This document shows, in pieces, positions 55,230-64,000 of a stretch of 64,000 nt of DNA; position 1 is the first letter of the stretch; every line of letters starts with the position of its first letter. The stretch covers positions 736,411 to 800,410 of the forward strand of contig NC_027866.1 in NCBI RefSeq assembly GCF_000187245.1, in the 5' to 3' direction. The position numbers were made by a program, and so were the translations under genes. The notes beneath the pieces are model-generated. The model was not told where the DNA came from and did no database searches. It worked only from the letters and a program-made list of their open reading frames with translations. This stretch comes from Ogataea parapolymorpha DL-1 (Eukaryota > Ascomycota > Pichiomycetes > Pichiales > Pichiaceae).

Positions 55230-58175
55230 ATGCCAGAAAACTTCAATGAAAACCCCTTTGAAGACTTCCCGGAGTCTCCAAGAAAGCCGGAAAGCATTTA
55301 TACCCCAATATCATCCCCGAGGAAGCGTAAGTTGCAACCCCAATCGACTAACAATCAAGAATCTCCATCAAAGGCAGCTTTGAAATACTCGCCAGCAATT
55401 TCGTTCAAAAGGAGTGACTCTGAGCTGTTTGGAAATAGCACAGCAAATAGGTTCATTATGGCAGCTGAGAAAACAGGAGCTACTCCGAGAGCAGCCTACA
55501 CCACCAGCGAGTCTCCCACCAGATCCAAACCAGCTTTTGTGAGAACTAATTCTGATGATGATGACGACATATTTAGTGCTAAGAGTGATGACTTTACTAA
55601 GTCTTTGCGCAGTGACCGAACTCTAGAGACCCCACGGCCGATTTTCTCTGCCTCTGCCTACACAGCCGCTAATGCTAGCCCGTTTAAATCGTCAATTCCT
55701 AAGCTGGACGCATCCAGAGAATCTTCGCAGTCGTCCCAATCCACCCTGAGCATGGCTATGGCCGACCTGGTCAAGCAAGATACCAATCCATCTCTTTTTG
55801 ATCGTGATACTCTCGGATCCCAAACTATCGATGAAGAATACAATTTCACCACCAGTCTTGATGGAAAGCTATTTGACGAGCTTCCAAAGGATTTCCAGCC
55901 AAGAAGAAACAACTACAGAACGACCCAGAAGACGTTCAAGTCAAAAAATGGTAATCTGGTGCTCGATAACCCAATTCCGTCCACGCTTTACAACTTCTTG
56001 CCGATCAAGGGAGAAGATGAGTTCGACTACATGAAGTACTCGGCGGTTACTACAGGTCCAGATGAGTTTGCTGAGGAAGGTTTCAGTTTGAGAACATGCG
56101 ACATGGGAAGAGAGACAGAGATCGTTGTTTGCATTACAATGTATAACGAAGACGAGGTTTCTTTGACAAGAACCTTGCATGCGGTGTTCCGAAACATTGC
56201 CTATCTTTCCAGAAGACAAAATAGCAGAACTTGGGGCAAGGATTCCTGGAAGAAAGTCGTTGTCATGATTGTTGCCGATGGACGGAACAAGATCTCTCCT
56301 GGCGTTTTGCAAATTCTCTCTGCAATTGGTATTTACCAGGAAGGGATTGCCAAATCTCTTGTCAACCAGAAAGAGGTCCAGGCCCATCTATTTGAGTACA
56401 CTGCTCAATTGTCCATTGATGAGGATTTGAAGTTCAGTGGTATCGAGAAAGGTATTTGTCCTGTGCAATTGGTTTTCTGTTTGAAAGAGAAGAATGCCAA
56501 AAAGATTAACTCCCATAGGTGGCTCTTCAATGCAGTTTGTCCTGTTTTGGAACCCAAAGTGTGTGTTCTTCTTGATGTTGGTACCCGTCCTTGTGACAGC
56601 GCTGTTTATAACCTGTGGAAGGCGTTTGACTACGATTCCAACGTCGCTGGTGCAGCTGGAGAAATTGTTGCCATGAAAGGTAAATTGTGGAAAAAACTGG
56701 CCAATCCATTGGTTGCTTCGCAGAACTTTGAGTACAAAATGTCGAACATTCTCGACAAACCATGCGAGTCCGTGTTTGGCTACATCTCCGTCTTGCCAGG
56801 TGCACTGTCCGCCTACAGATACGCCGCTTTGAAGAATCACGAAGACGGCACTGGCCCGCTAAATGCCTACTTCAAGGGAGAGAACACCGACGGCGCAGCC
56901 GACGCTGGAATATTCTCTGCCAACATGTATCTTGCCGAGGACAGAATTCTAGCCTGGGAACTTGTTGCCAAAAAAGATGCCAAATGGGTCCTCAAGTACG
57001 TGAAGAGTGCTCAGGGAGAAACGGATGTTCCTGAGGCGCTGTCTGAATTCATCTCGCAAAGAAGAAGGTGGCTGAACGGTGCATTCTTTGCTGCCGTGTA
57101 TTCGCAAGCTAAATTCTTTCAAATCTGGAAAACCGACCACTCGACTTTGAGAAAGCTTTTCTTGCACATCGAATTCGTCTACCAGTTCTTCACATTGTTG
57201 TTCACATTCTTCTCCATCTCCAACTTCTATCTGACCTTCTATTATCTTGCTGGCTCTCTAATCAATCTTGCTGGTACTGGTGGAAAGGTGCTGTTTGAAA
57301 TCATGAATTACCTGTGTTTATGCACACTACTAGGCATGTTAGTGATCTCCATGGGCAACAGACCGCAGGGAGCTCCAAAATTGTTTTTGGCAGCAGTTAT
57401 CCTGCTCACTGTTTGTGGCACATACGCAATCATTTCCGGATTCTACTTCATGGTGCTCATGGTGAAAGAAAACAAGGCTGGAAGCGCAGGGGGTCTCAGC
57501 TTTGCCTCCATTTGCGTCAGTTTGGCGTCCACGTACGGTCTGTACGTGCTCATGTCGATTCTTTATTTGGACCCGTGGCACATTCTCTCGTCGTCCATCC
57601 AGTACTTCTTCCTGCTGCCAGCCTACACCTGTCTGCTGCAGATCTACGCTTTCTGCAACACTCACGATGTCACGTGGGGTACCAAGGGAGAGAACCAGCC
57701 TGTTTCGAGTTTGGGATCTGCCACGATTGTGACCAACGAGGAGGGCCAAGAGGTGATCAAGCTGGAGATCGTGGGCGACCAGAGAGACATCGACTCGATG
57801 TACACAGAGAATCTGTATCAGCTGAAGGAGAGAAGAAAGACCCCTGTTAAGATGAGAGACGGCGGAGCCGTGAAACCACAAATCAGCTCGGAGGACTACT
57901 ACAGAGACGTGCGTTCGCGAGTGGTGCTCCTGTGGACGATCGCCAACGTAGTTTTGGTGATGACCATCACGCAGATTTACCAGCCAGACTCAATCAAGAA
58001 CAACAAGTACCTGGCGGTGATTCTTTGGAGCGTTTTCGGATTTGCACTATTCCGTTTCGTGGGCTCGTTCTCGTTCTTGGTTCATCTTCTGCTGCGCAAG
58101 ATTGTCATTGCCAAGAGCAAATGGGATATAAAAAGAAGCTCCCGAGACGAGAAGAATGAGATGGTGATGCTATAA
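55230..58175 (+). CDS. CHS2: Chitin synthase, class I/II (Chs2-like)
   Basis: 981 residues from the ATG at 55230; upstream in-frame sequence has no ATG. The N-terminal ~270 residues are Ser/Pro-rich, with several Ser-Pro sites, as expected for a Cdk-controlled septum enzyme. The catalytic core has CITMYNEDE (UDP-GlcNAc region), [24 protein letters not shown] block [29 protein letters not shown], and the QRRRW motif at 610-614. About six membrane helices follow. Sequence fits Chs2 better than Chs1 or Chs3, by length (S. cerevisiae 963) and core wording. Chs2 makes the primary septum. Confidence 0.92.
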   Translation: MPENFNENPFEDFPESPRKPESIYTPISSPRKRKLQPQSTNNQESPSKAALKYSPAISFKRSDSELFGNSTANRFIMAAEKTGATPRAAYTTSESPTRSKPAFVRTNSDDDDDIFSAKSDDFTKSLRSDRTLETPRPIFSASAYTAANASPFKSSIPKLDASRESSQSSQSTLSMAMADLVKQDTNPSLFDRDTLGSQTIDEEYNFTTSLDGKLFDELPKDFQPRRNNYRTTQKTFKSKNGNLVLDNPIPSTLYNFLPIKGEDEFDYMKYSAVTTGPDEFAEEGFSLRTCDMGRETEIVVCITMYNEDEVSLTRTLHAVFRNIAYLSRRQNSRTWGKDSWKKVVVMIVADGRNKISPGVLQILSAIGIYQEGIAKSLVNQKEVQAHLFEYTAQLSIDEDLKFSGIEKGICPVQLVFCLKEKNAKKINSHRWLFNAVCPVLEPKVCVLLDVGTRPCDSAVYNLWKAFDYDSNVAGAAGEIVAMKGKLWKKLANPLVASQNFEYKMSNILDKPCESVFGYISVLPGALSAYRYAALKNHEDGTGPLNAYFKGENTDGAADAGIFSANMYLAEDRILAWELVAKKDAKWVLKYVKSAQGETDVPEALSEFISQRRRWLNGAFFAAVYSQAKFFQIWKTDHSTLRKLFLHIEFVYQFFTLLFTFFSISNFYLTFYYLAGSLINLAGTGGKVLFEIMNYLCLCTLLGMLVISMGNRPQGAPKLFLAAVILLTVCGTYAIISGFYFMVLMVKENKAGSAGGLSFASICVSLASTYGLYVLMSILYLDPWHILSSSIQYFFLLPAYTCLLQIYAFCNTHDVTWGTKGENQPVSSLGSATIVTNEEGQEVIKLEIVGDQRDIDSMYTENLYQLKERRKTPVKMRDGGAVKPQISSEDYYRDVRSRVVLLWTIANVVLVMTITQIYQPDSIKNNKYLAVILWSVFGFALFRFVGSFSFLVHLLLRKIVIAKSKWDIKRSSRDEKNEMVML

Positions 58176-58215
58176 AGTGAGTTGAAAAACAGATAGAATA
58201 AATCGTCATTGAATA

Positions 58216-60690
58216 TTATGTGGTTGCATACTTCATGTTGAGAACTTTCTCCTTGAGCTTTGTGAGGTCGTCGTCGTCCCTAAACGAGGCAGACCTTTTT
58301 TTGTCCGTGCTACCGAGCACGTCAACGCTTTCAAGGTTAGTCTCAAGATTGCTAAACTGCTCAAGGGTGTCTGTAGGGGCAACATCCATCTGCTCTGTTT
58401 CGAGGAGCTGGTCGTTGAGCTCGAATTTGAAGTCGTTCAGCATCAGCGACTCCGGCTTGACGAAATCGTAGTGGCTCTTGGACTTCTCGACAACCGATTT
58501 CGACCGGCTGCGGCCCTCGTGACGCAGCTTTCTCAGCCCGTTGTTGAGATTGCCCGTGACCGACTGGCTAAACGTCTCGTAGAGAGCGCTACGCTCCTTT
58601 TTGGCGAGCAGGTCGTCTTTCTGCAGCGGGGCTGACGCCGACGGGAACAGACAGGACGGAGCATCAGCAGAGCCAACAGACAGTCTGTTGGAGGAGATGG
58701 AGGAGGCCCTAGACACAGACGAGAAGACGCTGGAGGACGGCGACGGCGGCGAGCCCGACGTGGTGCGCTTGGCACGCTTGGAAGACCTGTCGATATCAGG
58801 ATCCGTTGACGGAGCAAATGAACGGTATTCAGAGGGCGTTTCGAAGGCAGAGAGGTCAAATAGGTCTGCGTCCTTGCGTCTGAACAGCGAGGAAGGTGCA
58901 AGGTAGTAATTGAAAGAGTATAGGTCGTCGGAGCCAGCAGAGTTGGTGATGTGTTTGACAAGCTGGATAATTGCTGGGTCACAGTGCATCTCAGACACCA
59001 GTTGCGAGTATAGTGTACAAAGCGAAGTGTACTCGGCAGGGCGGTTGTCGAGCTTGGCCACGTTAACGAGGGCCAGCAGGGTGGTGAGGTGGAAGTTGAA
59101 GCTGTTGAGGGCGAGTTTTTCGAGGTCGCCTTCCACCAGCTCGCCAGCGAGCCGCACCACGTCGTTGCACAGTGCAACAAGCTCGGGACTGTCTGTTCTC
59201 AGGTAAACGTGCAGCTTGAAGTAGTTGTAGTAAGTTTTCAGCTTGTTGACGGCGAGGGCATTCTCATTGGTGGCCATTTGGTCAAGTGTGTTCCAGTCTT
59301 CAAGTTGAGCGTCAAACTGGAGCAGTTCCTGCTCGCCCAGCTCCATAAAATTGTGCGGCACCAGATCCAGCAGGTCGACGAATTTTATGGTAATATCCAG
59401 GTCCTTGGCCGCCAGACGCACGCTTTCCAGAGACTGCGGCTGGTGATCGAACAGATCGAGCTTGAAGTTGAAGTAGATCTCGAAAAGCCGGGTCAAAGAG
59501 TGCAGACTCCAGTACAGCTTGAGTCTGTGGATTTTCTGTGTCTCGGCCAGCTCTGGCGTGAAGCGCACGTGCTCGACGTCTTTGTTGAGCGTGAGCACGC
59601 GGCACAGTGAGATGCACACGTTGAGAATGTCTCTGAGGAAGGAAATAGGCGGACGCTCGTCCTTTTTGATGTGGTAGTTTTCGAACTTGAGTAGGTAGTA
59701 GAGCATCAGCAGGGCCACCTCGAACTTGTCGAGCGAAGGGTCCATAACAAAGCTGATATTGCGGAACAGGAACGCGAGGTTCTTCGTGTTGATCAGCTTG
59801 ATGGCCTCCTCGAACTGGTTGAGCGACTGCTTGTTGAGAATCGACGACTGGGCCACGGTGCGAGGCGTAGGTAGCGCGAACTTGAGCACGAGGATAAGCT
59901 TCACGAGAAAGTCCTGTTCTTTTGGCAAAAATTCGTGGTATTTCTTCTTCTTCTCGCCGTTCTCAATGTACGTGGAGCTTTCCGGAGTGTACTTGTTGAT
60001 AAACGTGAGGTAGTCATTGTAGAAAAGCTCAAAGTCGAGCACGGGAATAAGTTTGTTGAGGTCGTTGAAAAAAAGCCAGATTAGGTGGTCGAGACTGCGC
60101 TCGGCCTTATCTGCCAGCAGCGGGAAAACTAGCTTGTACAGCACGAGGTTCAAATACCGGTTGAGATTCATGTGGTAGTTAGCCAGCATTTTGGATTCCG
60201 AGTCGGAAACCGGGGAGGGCTGTTTTTCATACCCATTGAAAATGTTGAGCTGGAGCTGGTCAATGTACTTCTGCAGCGGCGAGACAAGGTTCTGGTCTAT
60301 GACAAGAACGCCGGAGGCATCAACCAGCAGGGGGGTCTCTGGCCGGGATGCCCGGCAGGGGTGCATATTTGCGGTGAGCTGTTCGTCCCCGCTTTTTTTC
60401 CTTAGTTCGCGCAATTCGAGCATCAGCTTATTTCTGTCAAGCTCGACTTCCAGCAGCTTCTTTTCCAGATTTTTGGTGTAGCCTTTAGGGAAACTGTTTC
60501 TGGTGAGCTTGTCGCTGACCACACACTGGAAGCCGTCACGCTCGCAGTTGGTGCAGCGAGGCGAGTCTTCGGATTTGCCCGAGCACTTGATTTTGCGGCT
60601 GCGGCATCTGTCGCAGGCCTGGGAGATTCTTGTTCTGCCGTTAACTGGGTTCTTGATGATGTTCCAGGGATTCTTTCGATCGCAAGACAT
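58216..60690 (-). CDS. Zn(II)2Cys6 transcription factor (Cat8/Sip4-like DNA-binding region)
   Basis: 824 residues. The zinc cluster has C26-x2-C29-x6-C36-x9-C46-x2-C49-x6-C56, followed by SDKLTRNSFPKGYTKNLEKKLLE and a coiled coil; the PKGYT-LE linker recalls Cat8/Sip4. A fungal-TF middle homology region lies at about 180-560 (DHLIWLFFNDLNKLIPVLDFELFYNDYL, CISLCRVLTLNKD). The C-terminus is Ser/Pro-rich then acidic (EQFSNLETNLESVDVLGSTD), likely an activation domain. Targets are not known; control of non-fermentable carbon use would be an inference from Cat8. The gene lies 378 bp from the LrgB-like stop. Confidence 0.85.
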   Translation of the reverse strand: MSCDRKNPWNIIKNPVNGRTRISQACDRCRSRKIKCSGKSEDSPRCTNCERDGFQCVVSDKLTRNSFPKGYTKNLEKKLLEVELDRNKLMLELRELRKKSGDEQLTANMHPCRASRPETPLLVDASGVLVIDQNLVSPLQKYIDQLQLNIFNGYEKQPSPVSDSESKMLANYHMNLNRYLNLVLYKLVFPLLADKAERSLDHLIWLFFNDLNKLIPVLDFELFYNDYLTFINKYTPESSTYIENGEKKKKYHEFLPKEQDFLVKLILVLKFALPTPRTVAQSSILNKQSLNQFEEAIKLINTKNLAFLFRNISFVMDPSLDKFEVALLMLYYLLKFENYHIKKDERPPISFLRDILNVCISLCRVLTLNKDVEHVRFTPELAETQKIHRLKLYWSLHSLTRLFEIYFNFKLDLFDHQPQSLESVRLAAKDLDITIKFVDLLDLVPHNFMELGEQELLQFDAQLEDWNTLDQMATNENALAVNKLKTYYNYFKLHVYLRTDSPELVALCNDVVRLAGELVEGDLEKLALNSFNFHLTTLLALVNVAKLDNRPAEYTSLCTLYSQLVSEMHCDPAIIQLVKHITNSAGSDDLYSFNYYLAPSSLFRRKDADLFDLSAFETPSEYRSFAPSTDPDIDRSSKRAKRTTSGSPPSPSSSVFSSVSRASSISSNRLSVGSADAPSCLFPSASAPLQKDDLLAKKERSALYETFSQSVTGNLNNGLRKLRHEGRSRSKSVVEKSKSHYDFVKPESLMLNDFKFELNDQLLETEQMDVAPTDTLEQFSNLETNLESVDVLGSTDKKRSASFRDDDDLTKLKEKVLNMKYATT

Positions 60691-61068
60691 GGGGGAAATG
60701 CGTACGGGCGCACAGCAGGGCCGGTGTCAGCTTTTATAATTTGACATGGACGGTTTCGAATGCGTCATCTGCACCCCCGCCAATCCCAGGTAAAATTCTG
60801 GGGAAACAATAGATTGAGGAATTCGGTGTGCGTGACCAATTAGCGGCGCAGAAAAAGAAAGCTCGAAAATAATACGGAATTCGAGTAGTATTTCCCCACG
60901 ACACGTCACCCCCTCGCAGACAATAGAAATGCGCGAGACATAAATGGAGAAACGGACGCGGGTCAGACTAAATTTATATAGATTAGCAGCGCGCACAAAT
61001 GGTACACCCCGACGGGGACGCCTCGCGATCCACTACGGGGGCTTGGGGGTGCCCCGCAGACGTCATAG
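60691..61068. promoter_or_regulatory. Promoter of the Zn2Cys6 gene with GC-rich inverted repeat
   Basis: 378 bp. CCCCG-A-CGGGG (61007-61017) is a 5+1+5 inverted repeat. C4/G4 runs also occur at 60773-60777, 60894-60897, 60909-60913, 61038-61042, 61046-61050 and 61053-61056. A TATA-like run TTTATATA is at 60973-60980. These could serve zinc-finger (Adr1/Msn/Mig-like) or zinc-cluster factors; the match is not decisive. Confidence 0.4.
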
Positions 61069-62523
61069 TCACCATCCAACAAGCTTCTGCGCGATTCTAA
61101 CCAGGGGGTCGATCGCACTCAGAATGACCATCAGCGTTCCGAAAAAGGTAAAACACAATGCGCTCATCGCTCCTGCTGGCGGGTCTACCACGGTTAGGTA
61201 GTACGTCGACACGGCTCCACAATTCAAACCAAACGAAACACCGCGGCTCACAAAGTCGTGCTTACGCACGCGGAACACTTTGAAAACTAAAAAATCGCCC
61301 ACCAGCACCCCCAATATTCCACTGATGATCGTGGTCACCGCCATGAGCTGCGTGGATCCTCCCAAAGCAGTCACCAGTGGTATCCCGAGCGCCGTCGTCA
61401 CAGACCGGCCCGTAAAACCCAGCGACCGGGCCGGAGAGATGCCCAACCGATAGCACACCGGGGGGTATATGAAAAATGACATAAATGCGCACAAGATGAT
61501 TGGAGGGAGCACCGAGGCAAAATGACGCTTTAAATCGCCTCGATATTTGTACATTGACAGAGAAAGCGATACAATGGAGATGTCCATCAGCGAGAGCAGA
61601 AAGTCGCCTGCGCCCGGCCACTCCGGGTACGCCTCACTGTCAAACAGCGTCAAGTAGGTCCGTCCCGTTCTGTAATGTCTGATGCAAGTAAAATAGTTTT
61701 GGCCTTTGATTAGCGAAAGAATGTAATACACCAGCAAACAAAGAGCAAAACTGATCAAGATCGGATGTAGGACGCGGCGAAGCTTGGCCGGGATGAACAA
61801 GCACGCCTTAAATAGCAACACCGCAGTAGCTAGCTGCACAGGCATCTCGTAGCCCGTGACGAAATAGACGGGGATGCCAGCAATGAAGAGAAGACCGTAG
61901 ATGAAGAAATCGATCCACTCAAGCACAAAGTCCCGCACTTTGTCCTCCCACGTAGTCTCTTCCTTTATAGTATTCGAAGACTGCTTGCTAGCGTTGTCGT
62001 TCACCTCATCCTGCTCGCTCGACTCCGGGATCTGGCTCTCTTCGTCTTTTTCGTCCTGTTTCGCGTGAAGCTTGTACGTGCCAAGCAAAAGTTGCAACCC
62101 CCACGTAAAATAGGCCATGAACCCAAACGTGAAGATGTAACCCACAATATACACCGCCATGATGGTGAACGCCTCCGCCACACTCACCTTATCTGATAGA
62201 ACAAGCGTCACAAAGGGAGGCGTGAAGTACAAATTCATCCATCGAAGCGCAAATCCACACGGAATATCCACGTATTTTAAAAAGATATCAGTGCGATGCT
62301 CGCCGAAAAGCCACGAGTTCAGACTCAGCCCACCATACATAAGCAGCATCAAGCACACCGATGCTGGGAAATTAACCGTCGTCTTTTTGATTATCTCGTT
62401 GATGCCATACAAAAGCAGCATCATCAGCAGCGTCCCGATAGGCACAAGCACATATTTGCGCCACAGGTGGACCATCAGCGGCCTTCCCGAAGCCTTCAAT
62501 CCATTCAGCGTTTCCACAAACAT
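61069..62523 (-). CDS. LrgA/LrgB-type membrane protein (PLGG1-like)
   Basis: 484 residues. The N-terminal half (about 20-165) has four hydrophobic segments like LrgA/CidA. An acidic cytosolic loop follows (about 165-205). The C-terminal half (215-484) has the LrgB signature: LGFTGRSVTTALGIPLVTALGG, then TIISGILGVLVGDFLVFKVFRV and DFVSRGVSFGLNCGAVSTYYL. Plant PLGG1, with the same LrgA-LrgB fusion, carries glycolate/glycerate across the plastid envelope; bacterial LrgAB/CidAB control murein hydrolases and transport pyruvate. No presequence is evident, so the membrane is unknown. No S. cerevisiae counterpart comes to mind. Confidence 0.85.
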   Translation of the reverse strand: MFVETLNGLKASGRPLMVHLWRKYVLVPIGTLLMMLLLYGINEIIKKTTVNFPASVCLMLLMYGGLSLNSWLFGEHRTDIFLKYVDIPCGFALRWMNLYFTPPFVTLVLSDKVSVAEAFTIMAVYIVGYIFTFGFMAYFTWGLQLLLGTYKLHAKQDEKDEESQIPESSEQDEVNDNASKQSSNTIKEETTWEDKVRDFVLEWIDFFIYGLLFIAGIPVYFVTGYEMPVQLATAVLLFKACLFIPAKLRRVLHPILISFALCLLVYYILSLIKGQNYFTCIRHYRTGRTYLTLFDSEAYPEWPGAGDFLLSLMDISIVSLSLSMYKYRGDLKRHFASVLPPIILCAFMSFFIYPPVCYRLGISPARSLGFTGRSVTTALGIPLVTALGGSTQLMAVTTIISGILGVLVGDFLVFKVFRVRKHDFVSRGVSFGLNCGAVSTYYLTVVDPPAGAMSALCFTFFGTLMVILSAIDPLVRIAQKLVGW

Positions 62524-62855
62524 TCAGTTGTATGTGAAGGAGCTCGTCGAGGTGTTTTATACGATCTCTACAGTGTATTAGTTATCAGAGCTGCGGGATA
62601 GCGCGGGATGCATAATCGGTAAGATGGCCAGGGGCTGTAGCGCTCGGAGAAATTTCTATCTTATGTCTATCCCGCAATTTTTGTTCGGCCTACAGTGCAT
62701 GGCGCACGGGAGCCACAGAAATTATAGGCCGGGTAACGGGTTTATGAGATCTTGCAGACCCTAAAACGAGCAAAGGCTTTTACGTAAGCACTCACAAATT
62801 TGCTCCGTACTGCACCTTGCTCGAAAAAACGCGTTTTCATTTGGCAGGTGAAATT
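62524..62855. promoter_or_regulatory. LrgB-like / Mnn2-like divergent promoter: GCGGGATA repeats and Reb1 site
   Basis: 332 bp. GCGGGATA at 62593-62600, GCGGGATG at 62603-62610 and the inverse TATCCCGC at 62668-62675 form a small cluster; a further TATCCCGC lies at 62919-62926 within the downstream gene. CCGGGTAA (62729-62736) matches Reb1. The factor for GCGGGATA is unknown. Confidence 0.5.
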
Positions 62856-64000
62856 ATGGGCTCTTTCAATAAGAATTACCGGTACTTCAAGACCCGCGCG
62901 CTCGCGTACTACTATCGGTATCCCGCACGGGTGCTGCTGCTGGCCGTCGGCGTCGTGTCGCTTTTCCTATTTTTGTTCACCTCCACTTCTCCCCAGATCC
63001 AACAAAAGATCATTTCCTCTAATTACACCTCATGGCTGAACAATTTATCGCAAAATAAAAAAACCGCTCCGAACGTGGATCCACAGCAGGAGCTGTTGGA
63101 CCGTGAGCTGGCCAAGACCAACAAGTTTAGAGAGATATTCAAGCTCATCGAGCAAAACAAGCCGCCTGTCAAACTGGACCCTTTTGAGTATGACGAGTCT
63201 GGCCACGACCAGGACACCGTCCCCACTTCCAGAAGACTTTCTGCGATTGGTAGCTTTTCGCACGAGTTTGTGTCGGGCGTGAAGAATGCACACCAGAACT
63301 TTGTCAAGCTTCTGCCAGAGTACGACGAGGTGATGCGGTACAGGGGCAACGGTGTGATCATTCTTGGCGGCGGCGATCTTTCGTGGCTGGCGCTGCTGTG
63401 CACAAGAATGTTCAGACGGATGGGCGGATCTTTGCCTGTTGAAGTGATGCTGCCGCGGATGTCCGACTATTTACAGGACCGCGAGATCTGCGACATTTAT
63501 CTTCCACAGTTGAACGCAAAGTGCGTGGTGATGACCGAACAACTGGGCATCAAGACGGCCGAGGAGGAAGAGCTGTTTTTCACAGATTTCAACATCAACT
63601 CCAACATGTATAGGTCGCTGGCTCTGCTGACGTCCAACTATCAGAACGTGCTGCTCCTGGAGAGCGAGACGCTGCTCATCAAGTCTCTGGACGAGTCGAT
63701 TTTCACCTCTGAGCCATTCAACTCACACGGTCTGGTTCTGTGGCCAGACTTTTGGAAAAGAAAAACGTCTCCGTTCTGGTATCTTGCGGCCGGTCTCTCT
63801 GTGGACAACACGTTGGTCCGGGACTCCGTGATCGAGCTACCAGAATCAAAATACGTCAGCTCGTCCAAAGCAGAGAGCGTTTTCCCACTGCACGACCGTC
63901 GCGGAGCCATTCCCGACGTCTCCAACGACAGCGGCGAGCTGATGATCAACAAAAAAGCCCATTGGAAAACCATGCTGCTTGCTCTGTACTATAACCTGTA
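62856..64000 (+). CDS. Mnn2-family (GT71) mannosyltransferase, truncated by the window edge
   Basis: 381 residues are visible and the frame is open to the right edge. Short cytosolic tail (NKNYRYFKTRALAYYYRYP), signal anchor at about 27-43 (VLLLAVGVVSLFLFLFT), stem, then the GT71 catalytic domain (GVIILGGGDLSWLALLCTRMFRRMGGSLPVEVMLP, then HGLVLWPDFWKRKTSPFWY). In Mnn2-type enzymes the YxDxD block holds the metal; here it is LLESETLLIKSLD (Glu269-Ser270-Glu271). Members add alpha-1,2-mannose branches to outer-chain N-glycans in the Golgi. It shares a divergent promoter with the LrgB-like gene. Confidence 0.82.
   Translation, partial: MGSFNKNYRYFKTRALAYYYRYPARVLLLAVGVVSLFLFLFTSTSPQIQQKIISSNYTSWLNNLSQNKKTAPNVDPQQELLDRELAKTNKFREIFKLIEQNKPPVKLDPFEYDESGHDQDTVPTSRRLSAIGSFSHEFVSGVKNAHQNFVKLLPEYDEVMRYRGNGVIILGGGDLSWLALLCTRMFRRMGGSLPVEVMLPRMSDYLQDREICDIYLPQLNAKCVVMTEQLGIKTAEEEELFFTDFNINSNMYRSLALLTSNYQNVLLLESETLLIKSLDESIFTSEPFNSHGLVLWPDFWKRKTSPFWYLAAGLSVDNTLVRDSVIELPESKYVSSSKAESVFPLHDRRGAIPDVSNDSGELMINKKAHWKTMLLALYYNL

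Noticed and set aside
60940..61060. GC-rich stretch resembling a tRNA or structured RNA
   Set aside because: There is no A-box/B-box pair (no GGTTCGANTCC), and stems are short runs of C and G only.

Overview
The window is a gene-dense stretch of nuclear chromosome from a budding yeast. It holds 42 protein-coding genes (two cut by the window edges), almost all intronless, facing both ways and closely packed. There is no operon logic and there are no bacterial signals. The gene set (BMT-type beta-mannosyltransferase, Mnn2-type mannosyltransferase, Pex13, fused Trp5, Chs2-type chitin synthase, Csm1, a Rec114 candidate) and moderate GC content point to a Pichiaceae yeast of the Ogataea/Hansenula type. 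That placement is inference; no marker here proves the genus. CTG falls at invariant leucines (QRRRWL of chitin synthase, the PLQNN block of the Snf2 helicase), so the standard nuclear code is used and the CUG-Ser clade is excluded.

Layout. 1-5.8 kb: end of UTP17/NAN1, COX16, a LYAR-type zinc-finger gene, CSM1, an unknown membrane protein, a beta-mannosyltransferase. 5.9-13.4 kb: ILV3, FIG4, RRP40, GSH1. 13.4-24.1 kb: a lineage-specific His/Lys/Glu-rich membrane protein, a mitochondrial helical-repeat protein, SDS3, PEX13, RSC8, IRC5 and a Ser/Thr kinase. 24.3-36.4 kb: QCR8, VMA21, a PhyH dioxygenase, a Bul-type arrestin, KXD1, APL5, ENP2, an Rsa1/NUFIP-type factor and three small genes I cannot name. 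36.5-46.4 kb: TRP5, RRN6, CWH41, RPL8, QCR6, an RRM protein. 46.7-64 kb: an ABCC transporter, a methionine-type permease, a REC114 candidate, a Tip1-like GPI protein, CHS2, a Zn2Cys6 regulator, an LrgA/LrgB-type membrane protein and a truncated Mnn2-family mannosyltransferase.

Functions group loosely: ribosome biogenesis (UTP17, RRP40, ENP2, Rsa1-like, RRN6, RPL8), mitochondrial respiration (COX16, QCR8, QCR6, the helical-repeat protein), chromatin (SDS3, RSC8, IRC5), endolysosomal traffic (FIG4, VMA21, KXD1, APL5, Bul-like), wall and glycan synthesis (BMT, CWH41, CHS2, Tip1-like, Mnn2-like), meiosis (CSM1, REC114).

The most notable observations are: three very short spliceosomal introns (33-41 nt) near start codons, one of which moves the SDS3 start; divergent gene pairs whose start codons are only 40-44 bp apart, including KXD1/APL5; an LrgA/LrgB-type protein of unknown role in yeast; a His-rich membrane protein with the codon bias of a very highly expressed gene; an Mnn2-family protein with Glu-Ser-Glu where a DxD is expected; a kinase with a large insert in its activation segment; and several palindromic or repeated promoter motifs. 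I saw no tRNA, rRNA, transposon, CRISPR array, centromere or telomere.
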